From Schaalia georgiae DSM 6843 (GTDB taxonomy: Bacteria; Actinomycetota; Actinomycetes; Actinomycetales; Actinomycetaceae): DNA of 64,000 bases. The translations under genes and the position numbers were made by a program. The notes beneath the pieces were generated by a model. The model was not told the origin of the DNA. It did no database searches and saw only the letters and a program-made list of their open reading frames with translations. The stretch lies in contig NZ_KE386870.1 in assembly GCF_000429245.1 (NCBI RefSeq), positions 1 to 64,000 on the forward strand, in the 5' to 3' direction. Position 1 is the first letter of the stretch. Each line of letters opens with the position of its first letter. This document shows, in pieces, positions 1 to 6,922 of this stretch.

Positions 1-558
1 CCACGACAATCCCGCGCCCGACACCGCCACCCGCGACAGGGCGGTGCGCACGATCGTCTCCACACTGGGCGCCTCCCCCTCACCGCTGCTGTCGTCTGCG
101 GGCTCCCCTTCGTCCCCGGCGGGTGTGGGGGTGGGTGTGCCGGCCACGTACTGGCAGTGCGAGGAGACCGCGCCCGCATCCCCCGGCCTGGCCGCCGACC
201 CCGGAATCCCCTCCCGCTCACCCGTGCACACCATCTCCAACGGACCCCCCGTCACAGGCCCACCCCGAGAAGAACCCCCAGGAGCCGCGGGCGCCCCAGA
301 CGCAGCAGGAACGCCATCCGCGGAACCCCCACCAGCAGCAGAACCACCCACAACCGACGACGACGGCGGACCACCATGAGCAGTAGTCGACCTCTGAGTC
401 GCCTCGACAGTAATAGCCGGACCACTCACTCTATCGTCGCTCGAATCCTTCATGGAGAAGTCTGGGTCCTCCGCTACTGCGGGCGGGGCGAACAGTGTGA
501 GGGCCAGGACCATCACTGCGAAGGCGCTGCCAGCACGCCCCCGCGCCTCACTTGACAT
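1..558 (-). CDS. Secreted Ser/Gly/Pro-rich protein, 3' end beyond window
   Basis: This frame opens with ATG at 558-556 and stays open to position 1 (186 codons), so the gene is cut by the left edge. The N-terminus has a basic MSSEARGR start, a hydrophobic run (SAFAVMVLALTLF) and an APPAVA cleavage-like end, which together look like a Sec signal peptide. The mature part is a low-complexity Gly/Ser/Pro/Ala linker. It contains two cysteines spaced as in a small disulfide loop (MVCTGERE and SSHCQYV, about residues 116-138). The start overlaps the stop of the upstream DUF6318-type gene by 11 nt, so the two are probably translationally coupled. No family was recognised. An exported or surface-attached protein is the safest description. 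The overlap and signal peptide are seen; the role is unknown. Confidence 0.6.
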   Translation of the reverse strand, partial: MSSEARGRAGSAFAVMVLALTLFAPPAVAEDPDFSMKDSSDDRVSGPAITVEATQRSTTAHGGPPSSSVVGGSAAGGGSADGVPAASGAPAAPGGSSRGGPVTGGPLEMVCTGEREGIPGSAARPGDAGAVSSHCQYVAGTPTPTPAGDEGEPADDSSGEGEAPSVETIVRTALSRVAVSGAGLSW

Positions 559-1723
559 CTTCAGCATTCTCTGCCGTCCCTTCCATGACCCGCCAGGCAC
601 TCCCGTCCCAGTGCACATGCAGTTTGATAATGATGTCGCGGACTGTGGCGTCCACATAACCGTTGCTCGTGTAGCCCTTGGGCATGTGCTCGTCGAAACG
701 AAGCTGGATCGCATAGGCGCCGGGTCCGAACTCGTTCTCGTCCAAACTCCTGACGATCTGCGTTTCCGTGACATCGTTGTACCCGCCCGTCCCCCAGTAG
801 CCGTGGGCGTAGAACTCCTCAACATGGGTGATCGCGTTCTGGCAGTACATGCAGCTCTCTTCACTGATGGACTTCAAGGGCCCGGTGTCCCCCGTGTTCC
901 ACGCGTAGGCCCGGGCCTTGAGGTAGTAGCGTGCTGCGGCTTTCGCGCCCGCCTCGTCCCCTTTGCTCATCTGCGCGGGCTGGGCTGGCGCCTTGTCGGT
1001 GACAGGCGGGCGCTTCAAACTCCCATCGGACTGGACCTGGTAGCCATGGCTCATCCCATAATCCGGCTCACCACGGAAGAACACCACATACGCCCCCACC
1101 GACACAGCCGCCACCAGGACAACCAACACCACCAACGCCCGCGCGCCCAACCGCCGGCGCGGCCCCTTAACCTCGGCAACCCCCGTGTACGGGTCGATGC
1201 CTTGCGCCCGCAACTGCGCGTCCCGAGCCAAAGCCTCACGACGCAACCCCTCCACGTACTCACGCACCACAGGCGACATCCCACCACCACCATCATCGGG
1301 CAAGTCATCGACAGGACCACCGTCGGGCAGGCCGCTGGCGGGGCCGTCAGCCGACTGGTCACCGACGGGACCGTCGACAGGACCGCCGTTGGGCAGGCCG
1401 CTAGTGGGACCCCCAGCAGGCAGATTGTCGGTGAGGCCGTCGATGCGACCGTCGTCAGACAGGACGCGAGCGGGACCGTCAGCCGACGGACCGTCGGTGG
1501 AGGCGCCGCCGTTGGGCAGACCGCTGCCCCTCCTGATGCTTGGCGTACCGCCCGGTGCGGCGGTGGTGTTCTCGCGTCCGGACACGGAAGAACTGGCAAC
1601 CGCTTCGGCGGCGCCCGCCTCGTCAGCCCGCCCGCGCCCACCATCGGACAGGGCGGCATCATCTGCTCTCACTGGTACCACGTCCTCGTGCCAGGTCCGG
1701 ACCATGGTAGTGGCCCGCTTCAC
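548..1723 (-). CDS. DUF6318-like membrane-anchored protein with repetitive N-terminus
   Basis: The C-terminal part (about residues 215-390) resembles the actinobacterial DUF6318 domain: a membrane segment (ARALVVLVVLVAAVSVGAYV), then an external region with AAARYYLKARAYAWNTGD, a CMYC pair and a WRVMEGTAE end, reminiscent of NTF2-like folds. The first 200 residues are acidic, Gly/Pro-rich and repetitive (GLPNGG / GLPDGG units). A GTG at 1723 is chosen because AGAAGG lies 5 nt upstream. An ATG at 1705, or one at 1278 that would skip the repeats, are alternatives. The gene overlaps the next secreted-protein gene by 11 nt. Function is unknown; topology suggests a cytoplasmic disordered tail, one membrane helix and an extracytoplasmic domain. 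Confidence 0.6.
   Translation of the reverse strand: MKRATTMVRTWHEDVVPVRADDAALSDGGRGRADEAGAAEAVASSSVSGRENTTAAPGGTPSIRRGSGLPNGGASTDGPSADGPARVLSDDGRIDGLTDNLPAGGPTSGLPNGGPVDGPVGDQSADGPASGLPDGGPVDDLPDDGGGGMSPVVREYVEGLRREALARDAQLRAQGIDPYTGVAEVKGPRRRLGARALVVLVVLVAAVSVGAYVVFFRGEPDYGMSHGYQVQSDGSLKRPPVTDKAPAQPAQMSKGDEAGAKAAARYYLKARAYAWNTGDTGPLKSISEESCMYCQNAITHVEEFYAHGYWGTGGYNDVTETQIVRSLDENEFGPGAYAIQLRFDEHMPKGYTSNGYVDATVRDIIIKLHVHWDGSAWRVMEGTAENAEDVK
1320..1530 (-). repeat. Intragenic degenerate repeat encoding GLPNGG-type units
   Basis: Within the N-terminal part of the DUF6318-like gene, a core (GGGCAGGCCGCT on the plus strand) recurs near 1325 and 1389, with a variant (GGGCAGACCGCT) near 1513. These encode repeated SGLP(N/D)GG followed by PVDGP/ADGPA-like text. 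Such arrays can change copy number by slippage, which would change the length of the tail without changing the frame if units stay multiples of three. Confidence 0.55.
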
Positions 1724-1838
1724 TGCTACCTTCTTGATGGTAACGCTCTGTGCGTGCCCGGCGCTAGCCCTTGATCGAACTTGTGGATGAACGTCCTGGT
1801 CGTCCGCGCCCACTGGTTGCCCGATTCCTGCCAGGACC

Positions 1839-1940
1839 GCACACAAGGGCCCGGATTACGCAACACCTAGTCGCACACAACGGCGGAATCAAGCCCTTGT
1901 GTGCGATCACGTGTTGCGAAAACACCGTCCTTGTGTGCGT
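1839..1940. repeat. Interlaced inverted repeats built on TTGTGTGCG
   Basis: GCACACAAGGGC (1839-1850) is the exact inverse of GCCCTTGTGTGC (1893-1904), and CGCAACAC (1859-1866) is the inverse of GTGTTGCG (1911-1918). Further CGCACACAA (1872-1880) and CCTTGTGTGCG (1929-1939) copies lie between and after them. The stretch lies between the 5' end of the DUF6318-like gene and the 3' end of the acetyltransferase gene. It could be a multi-box operator, a structured RNA or a decayed element end. I see no coding sequence in it. Confidence 0.6.
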
Positions 1941-2004
1941 AACCGAGGGGGAGGGGGTGCGCCCCGCATCGGCGGACCGTCGAAGTGGACCGCAGGACCG
2001 CGGC

Positions 2005-2580
2005 TCACGCCTCGGTGCGCACCTCGCGGATGAAACGCGCCGGAACGCCGCCGACGATCGTCATCGGCGCGACATCGCGGGTGACCACGGCCCCGGCTGC
2101 GACTATGGCTCCCGCGCCGATCCTCACGCCCCCCAGGATGGTCGCGTTCGACCCGATCCACACGTTCTCCTCCAGGACGATCGGGCGCGGGTGGAGCGTG
2201 CTGCGGCGGGCGGGGTCCTCGTCGTGGTCGAGCGTAGCGAACACGCAGTTGTGCCCGATCAGGGCGCCATCGCCGATCCAGATGCCGCCCTGGTCCTGGA
2301 ACTTGCAGTCGGCGTTGACGAAGACGCGCGCTCCGAAACGGACGTTCAGACCGGCGTCGAAGACGACGGGGGACAGGATGGTCGTCGTCGGGTCGATCGG
2401 CTCCCCGAGCAGCGCCCCGATGCGCTCGCGCAGAGTGTCGTCGTCCAGGGGCTGGGCGTTGATGATGCGGCAGGCGCGCCGCACTTCGACGGCGCGCTCG
2501 TGCATGAACGCCCCGAGGTCGTTCGTGGCGGTCATCTGCTCGCCGCGCGCGATGCGCTGGCGGAACTCGTTCACGTCCAT
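2005..2580 (-). CDS. Sugar O-acetyltransferase (maltose/galactoside acetyltransferase family)
   Basis: The 191-residue protein has the typical order of the NodL/LacA/Maa family. An N-terminal Mac-type helical segment (FRQRIARGEQMTATNDLGAFM) is followed by a left-handed beta-helix of hexapeptide repeats (IWIGDGALIGHN, VWIGSNATILGG, VRIGAGAIVAAG) and the GVPARFIRE C-terminal signature. The catalytic His of the family is present in IGHNCVFATLDH. It would transfer acetyl from acetyl-CoA to a sugar hydroxyl in the cytosol. Start ATG 2580 (MDVNEF) matches the family's length; a longer frame to 2676 adds an unlikely Arg/Ser leader. No good ribosome site is visible. The gene is monocistronic and the substrate cannot be told. 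Confidence 0.85.
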   Translation of the reverse strand: MDVNEFRQRIARGEQMTATNDLGAFMHERAVEVRRACRIINAQPLDDDTLRERIGALLGEPIDPTTTILSPVVFDAGLNVRFGARVFVNADCKFQDQGGIWIGDGALIGHNCVFATLDHDEDPARRSTLHPRPIVLEENVWIGSNATILGGVRIGAGAIVAAGAVVTRDVAPMTIVGGVPARFIREVRTEA

Positions 2581-2817
2581 GCGGGCAGTGTAGGCGTTAC
2601 GCGCACTCGCCCCCACTGAGGCGCTTCGACGCATCAAGCAGGCCCGTGCCATCGAGCAGACGCAGCGCGATGCCACCGGCCGCGCTGTCGAGGAACGTCA
2701 CCGCCAACTCCAATCCTCGTGCGCCCTGACTCAAGACCGCGGCCCACGCTATGGCTGGCCGTCCCTGGACAGGTGGCCACAGCACCAGCGTGCTTGTAGA
2801 TTCCAAACTCATAGGTG

Positions 2818-2847
2818 CATAGTCATCTAGATGTGTGGTAGACTATG
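2818..2847. promoter_or_regulatory. Palindromic operator and leaderless-type -10 box of the PadR gene
   Basis: CATAGTC (2818-2824) and GACTATG (2841-2847) are inverted copies flanking a perfect ATCTAGAT palindrome (2825-2832). The -10-like TAGACT (2839-2844) lies within the right arm and ends 7 nt before the ATG at 2852. Autorepression by PadR proteins bound to such dyads over their own promoter is common in the family; the assignment here is inference. Confidence 0.6.
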
Positions 2848-2851
2848 TGGC

Positions 2852-3397
2852 ATGGAGTTGAAGCACGCGATCCTCGGGCTGCTGTCGATCCGTTCCGCGA
2901 GCGGTTACGACCTGGCACGTGCGTTCGCAGGTTCGGTGGCGCACTTCTGGCACGCCGACCGGTCGCAGATCTATCGGACGCTGGACCGGCTGAGCGGGGC
3001 GGGGGCGATCACGACAGAGGTGGTGCGACAGGATGGCAAGCCCGACCGCAAGGTGCACTCCCTGACCGACGCCGGGCGCGCGGAGCTGACGGACTGGCTG
3101 TCGTCTCCGGTGGAGGAGGACCTTCCCAAGGAGCCGTTCCTCGCCCGGCTGTTCTTTGCCGCCCTGATCGGCCGGGAAGGGGTGGAGAGGATGCTTGATG
3201 AGCGGGAACGTCAGATGAACGAGGCGTCGACCACGTTGTCCTCGCTCTCGACCAGCTCCGATGACCTGATGGGGCTGTTGCAGACGGCGACCCTGCGCAA
3301 TGGCCTGGTCCACGCCGAGGCCGAACGGGAGTGGCTGCGCGAGACGCGCGCCAGCCTGCTCGGACTCGCCGAGCCGACCGAGAACTCTCAGGAGTGA
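2852..3397 (+). CDS. PadR-family transcriptional regulator
   Basis: The 181-residue protein starts MELKHAILGLLSI, then GYDLARAF, QIYRTLDRLSGAGAI and KVHSLTDAGRAEL, the classic winged-helix PadR layout. A C-terminal helical dimerisation region (about residues 95-175, Vir_act_alpha_C type) follows. It probably represses its own promoter and the adjacent transporter gene, releasing on a toxic small ligand. The ATG at 2852 is preferred over 2831 because it begins at the conserved MELKHAILG, with no better ribosome site upstream. Three nucleotides after its stop lies a GTG that opens the frame of the damaged ABC ATPase gene, so the two were probably one operon. Confidence 0.88.
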   Translation: MELKHAILGLLSIRSASGYDLARAFAGSVAHFWHADRSQIYRTLDRLSGAGAITTEVVRQDGKPDRKVHSLTDAGRAELTDWLSSPVEEDLPKEPFLARLFFAALIGREGVERMLDERERQMNEASTTLSSLSTSSDDLMGLLQTATLRNGLVHAEAEREWLRETRASLLGLAEPTENSQE

Positions 3398-3462
3398 CCG
3401 TGACCAGGAAGAGCCCTACCGGCACGTACCCGGCTGAGCAAGGCCCACGATCTGAGGAGCGG

Positions 3463-4221
3463 ATGATGGGTACCGCGACTCCGCCCCTGGCTGTCGATGC
3501 CCGGCACCTGGTCAAGCGGTACAGGAGCAAGACGGCGGTCGACGGCATCGACCTGCAGCTCCGCGCGGGGGAGGTCTTCAGTCTGCTGGGCACGAACGGT
3601 GCCGGTAAGACCACGACCGTGGAGACGCTGGCAGGTCTCCGCCGACCCACCCAGGCCAGCGCCCGGGTCTTGGGGCTGAATCCGTTCAGCGACCTCATGC
3701 GGTTCTTGATCCTCGGCACCCTGCTGGATGGGCCGCTCTCGCTCTACGACATGCGCAAACAGTTCGCTGCGGGCATCACGCTGTTCTACACCGCCAGTTT
3801 CGGGAGTATCCAGCGCGCGCTCGGGCAGCTGGAGTCGCATGGGTGGGTGACGATCCTCGACGCCGACGACTCCCGTCGGCGCAAGAAGCTCTACGTCGTC
3901 AACGATGCCGGCCAGCAGGCGTGGCGCGAGTGGAAGCGCGCGCCGGTCACCGCCTCCGATGCCGAGCCGACGATGCTCGCGAAGGTCTGCTTGCTCGGAC
4001 GGCTTCCCGCAGCCGACCGGCGTGCGTGCGTGCGTCGCGGTGCCGCGCGGGAGGATCGCGGCGGATGCCGATCGGCTCGCCTCGTTGGCAGCGGAACTCG
4101 ATGCTACAGAGTTCTCGGACGACGTCCAGCAGGCCTACCGCTACCGGCGGGCGACCCTGGGCCACGGCATCTGCGCGCATGTGCTCGCAATGCAGTGGCT
4201 CGACGAGAGGAGACCGCATGA
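3463..4221 (+). pseudogene. In-frame chimera: ABC ATPase N-terminus fused to a second PadR regulator, frameshifted
   Basis: Residues 1-76 are the start of a DrrA-type ABC ATPase: HLVKRYRSKTAVDGIDLQL, Walker A GTNGAGKTTT, and AGLRRPTQASARVLGLNP. The protein then switches in frame, near 3690, to a complete PadR N-terminus (MRFLILGTLLDGPLSLYDM from 3697), so the Q-loop, signature and Walker B are missing. The PadR part is normal to MLAKVCLLGRLPAADR. The expected C-terminus (GRIAADADRLASLAAELD to HGICAHVLAMQWLDE) continues in the next frame after a (GCGT)4 run at 4020. ATG 3463 has GAGGAG 3 nt before it. A deletion joining two loci, followed by decay, explains this best. The recombined product is unlikely to be an active transporter. 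Confidence 0.75.
4020..4035 (+). repeat. (GCGT)4 tetranucleotide run at the PadR frameshift
   Basis: Four perfect GCGT units sit exactly where the PadR-like reading frame breaks. Removing one unit (4 nt) restores a continuous frame into RGRIAADADRLASL. This is a typical slipped-strand site. It may be a fixed mutation, a sequencing artefact or a phase-variable switch. Confidence 0.7.
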
Positions 4222-4595
4222 CCGCCATCGCTCTTGTCGTCGCGCTCGCGCTGCTGGCGGCGCTCGCCGTCCTGCAGATCCTCGCCGCGTCGGGCCTTCC
4301 CCTAGGTCGTTTCGGGTGGGGCGGCCAGCACCGCGTTCTGCCGCGCGGGCTCCGCGTCGCCAGTGCGGCGTCGGTGCTGGTGTACGCGGGGTTGGCGGCC
4401 CTGCTGCTCAGCCGTGCGGGCGTTCTCCCGGCCGGAGGCAGTACAGCGGTGATCGTCTTGACCTGGGTGGTGTTCGCGTTCTTCGCCGCGAGCGTGGCGC
4501 TCAACGCGCTCTCGCGCAGCCCCGCCGAACGCTGGACGATGGCACCGACCAGCCTCCTACTGGCAGCAGCAACGCTCGTCATCGCCCTGGGCTGA
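4218..4595 (+). CDS. Small four-helix membrane protein of unknown function
   Basis: This 125-residue protein is almost entirely hydrophobic, with four predicted membrane segments: ALVVALALLAALAVLQILAA (residues 3-25), VASAASVLVYAGLAALLL (48-66), AVIVLTWVVFAFFAASVAL (75-95) and TSLLLAAATLVIALG (110-125). The ATG at 4218 overlaps the TGA that ends the preceding broken frame (ATGA), and AGGAGA lies just upstream, so it was translated after the PadR-like gene. The pairing suggests the regulator controlled this protein. No family was recognised; small membrane proteins of this size and topology occur next to PadR genes in actinobacteria. Confidence 0.7.
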   Translation: MTAIALVVALALLAALAVLQILAASGLPLGRFGWGGQHRVLPRGLRVASAASVLVYAGLAALLLSRAGVLPAGGSTAVIVLTWVVFAFFAASVALNALSRSPAERWTMAPTSLLLAAATLVIALG

Positions 4596-4599
4596 AGAT

Positions 4600-5110
4600 C
4601 TCCCCGATCGGTGCGTTGAACCGGTATGAAGGCGTCGCCTTCAAATCTGTCTCATCGAGGAACTGCTCGTCATTGACCGAACTGGTGGATTCAATACGGC
4701 ACGAGGAGAAGGACGAAGCGCCGTCTGGCGTAGCTGGGGCGTGGATCGTCTGCGACAGAGATGAAAGTGCTCCGCACAGAGCGGAGCTGGAGAAATGACT
4801 CGGCGATTCGGAGAAGCATTATGCGGCGATCTCCCACCCGTGCATCGAAATACTGGCTCCTCCTGCACCTCCGCGAGAAGTCGTTGCCGGGGAGTGCTGA
4901 GAGGGTAGTGAGGAAGTTGAAAAGGGCCTGGCAATGGGGGAGCACAAGAAGGGCGGGCAAGTGCCCTCGGAGCTCATCGATGCCACCGACCAGGCGGTGC
5001 GCCGTGCGGATCGTCGGTGGAAGAGTCTGGCTGAGGGCGCGGATGCGCGGAGCGCGGCTCAATGGAGCGACATGCCAGAACCGATCGCCTGGCTCGATGC
5101 CCCGTACCTG
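4600..5110 (+). pseudogene. Decayed RloB-like gene
   Basis: Pieces of one protein can be read in successive frames. First, TELVDSIRHEEKDEA...WIVCDRDESAPHRAELEK (4676-4795). Next is an in-frame TGA where Trp is expected (4796). The same frame continues as LGDSEKHYAAISHPCIE. A +1 shift then leads to YWLLLHLREKSLPG (about 4852), and a further shift leads to KKGGQVPSELIDATDQAVRRADRRWKSL. The CDRDE core followed by HPCIEYWLLLH is what I recall as the RloB signature (acidic core plus NPCFELWLLLHF). RloB proteins were named from restriction-modification loci. At least one nonsense and two frameshift lesions make it non-functional. The limits are approximate. Confidence 0.65.
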
Positions 5111-5150
5111 GGATCGAAGCGCCGGGGGCGGTTGGTGGCACACTGGTGGC

Positions 5151-5591
5151 ATGGACGACCTGCGCATCCCGCCCGGCCCCGGCTGCCCACGGGGGCTGGT
5201 CGTGCCCGCGGGCGAGCTGGGGGAGCGCTTCTCCCACGCCTCGGGCCCCGGCGGCCAGGGAGTGAACACCGCGGACTCGCGCGTGCAACTCAGCCTGGAC
5301 CTGGCCACGACAACCGCCCTCGACCAGGAGCAGCGCGAAAGGGCACTGGCCCGCCTGGGCGAGCGCCTGTCGGGCACCGTCCTGACGGTCGTGGCCGCCG
5401 AGCACCGCTCCCAGCGGCGCAACCGCGCGGCCGCGCGCGAGCGGCTGGCCGCCCTCCTGCGCGGCTCGCTCGCCCCGCTCCGGCCCCGGCGGCCCACGAA
5501 GCCGACCCGCGGGTCCAAGCTCCGCCGCCTGGCGGACAAGAGGAAGCGCTCCGAGGTCAAAGCGCGCCGACGCCGCCCCAGTGCCGAATGA
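5151..5591 (+). CDS. arfB: Alternative ribosome-rescue factor / peptidyl-tRNA hydrolase ArfB
   Basis: The 146-residue protein has the class I release-factor-like catalytic loop GPGGQGVNTADSRVQLSLD. GGQ is the residue triplet that hydrolyses peptidyl-tRNA. A basic C-terminal tail (PTKPTRGSKLRRLADKRKRSEVK) follows, which in the family enters the mRNA channel of stalled ribosomes. Length is normal for ArfB (YaeJ). ATG 5151 begins the conserved MDDLRIPPG. No Shine-Dalgarno is visible, but a CACACT box ends 6 nt upstream, compatible with a leaderless transcript. Longer frames that run upstream belong to the decayed RloB-like gene. Confidence 0.9.
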   Translation: MDDLRIPPGPGCPRGLVVPAGELGERFSHASGPGGQGVNTADSRVQLSLDLATTTALDQEQRERALARLGERLSGTVLTVVAAEHRSQRRNRAAARERLAALLRGSLAPLRPRRPTKPTRGSKLRRLADKRKRSEVKARRRRPSAE

Positions 5592-5627
5592 GGCGCCCGG
5601 CCTCGTCCCGCAGCGCCCCGGCCCCGC

Positions 5628-6461
5628 CTACTCCCATTCGCTCCCATCCGTGCGCCAGCCGATGAACGTCCAGGTGACGGGCAGCGTGTAGTCCAGCGTC
5701 CAGTGCCCGGAGCGGTCCCCAGTCGGGTTCGGACGCGGCACGCATGTGAAGTGATCCGAGGCGTAGGCGTCGAAGAGCTTCTGCTCCCGCGCGGTGAAAG
5801 GCTCTGGGCCCGCCAGGCGCCGCAGGTCGGCCCGCGCCTCATCGAAAGAAGCGAAGCGCATCGGGCGGAACGTCGTCGTGCTCGCGCAGAACGGGACCCT
5901 GCCCATGCCCGACAGCGCCCGCTTGACGTCCCGGACGGCGTGGGGCCGCTTCGCGACTCGCCCCAGGTGGGTGAGCAGGCGGGGCTCGTAGGAGGGCAGG
6001 GGGCTGGCGGAGACGGTGACCGCCGCCTTCGTGCGGGCCGCCGAGTCCAGCTTGCCGATGTGCGCGCGCACGTCGTCGGCCACCAGCGACCGCGAGGCGA
6101 AGGCGACGTCCACGCTGTCGGCGCCCAGGCCCGCCCCCTCCCAGTCGTCGTCCCACGCCAGCAGGTGCGCGGTGATGGGGAGCCTGTCCCGGGTGGCGCG
6201 CTTGGTGAGGACGGCGAGCATCGCCTCGGCGAAATCGCAGGCGTGCACGTGGTGCCCACGTTTCGCCAGGAGGATGGCCAGCGTTCCGGTCGCGCAGCCC
6301 ATGTCCAGCACCGTGTCCAATGGGTCGAGCGCGAGGAGTTTCATGAGCCAGTGCTCGTAGGCCCTGGTGGCTGTGCGGGTGAACGTCGCGGCCCGCTTGT
6401 TCCAGTACTCCCTGGAATCGTGGTCGAACACGACTACACGGCCGCTGTTTCGTTTCGGCAT
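5628..6461 (-). CDS. Class I SAM-dependent methyltransferase
   Basis: The 277-residue protein has the Rossmann methyltransferase fold. Motif I (VLDMGCATGTLAILLAKRG, about residues 49-67) binds S-adenosylmethionine, and the acidic loop CDFAEAML and VDVAFASRSLV follow. The N-terminus (DSREYWNKRAATFTRTATRAYEHWLMKLL) and C-terminus (DYTLPVTWTFIGWRTD) resemble class I methyltransferases of the BioC/UbiE-like set, but the substrate is not evident. ATG 6461 has AAGGGG upstream, rather far. It stands alone, convergent with arfB. Confidence 0.8.
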   Translation of the reverse strand: MPKRNSGRVVVFDHDSREYWNKRAATFTRTATRAYEHWLMKLLALDPLDTVLDMGCATGTLAILLAKRGHHVHACDFAEAMLAVLTKRATRDRLPITAHLLAWDDDWEGAGLGADSVDVAFASRSLVADDVRAHIGKLDSAARTKAAVTVSASPLPSYEPRLLTHLGRVAKRPHAVRDVKRALSGMGRVPFCASTTTFRPMRFASFDEARADLRRLAGPEPFTAREQKLFDAYASDHFTCVPRPNPTGDRSGHWTLDYTLPVTWTFIGWRTDGSEWE

Positions 6462-6922
6462 TGTTCGATGCCCCTTGGCTATTGTCTTCCGAGGCCGGGC
6501 AGCACCGCCCAGCTCCCACTATGATAGCTGCTCACCGCAGGGGCCCGGGCGGAACCGGGGCCGCGCACCGCGTTGGGACTGGTCCGCCATGTGCGCGGAC
6601 GCCCTCCCCGCCTCGATCAGAGTCGGCTGCCCCCCCACCGCGCCCCCGGCGCCGCTTGGGGGACGGTCGGGAGCATCGGCCCCCGGGTTCCCCTCCGCGC
6701 GGCGCGGTCCCTGACCGGCTCCCTCACGCCCTGTTACCGCTCGGTCCGCGTTGTGAACAGGATTAACCGCGAACCCGTACCCGGGGCGCCGTGCGTTCGC
6801 GTATCCTTGAGCGGTACGGCGGAAGGTTCCCGGGTTCGGGCCCGCCACCACCGGCCCCGCGGTCAGGACCGACACCCAAGTGCGGCGCGGGACGGGCAGG
6901 ACTGAATCGAGGAACTGATCCC
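6462..6922. other. Intergenic region between divergent genes
   Basis: About 460 bp separate the divergent methyltransferase and the SDR-NhaA operon. Open frames here have no conserved-looking text. A TATCCT box near 6801 could be a -10 for the downstream operon, and GAGGAA (6909-6914) is the ribosome site of the SDR gene. I see nothing else. Confidence 0.4.

Noticed and set aside
2597-2812. A 71-residue minus-strand frame before the PadR gene
   Set aside because: It has some protein-like text (ELAVTFLDSAAGGIALRLLDG) but no recognised family, no ribosome site and lies over the PadR upstream region. A remnant cannot be excluded.
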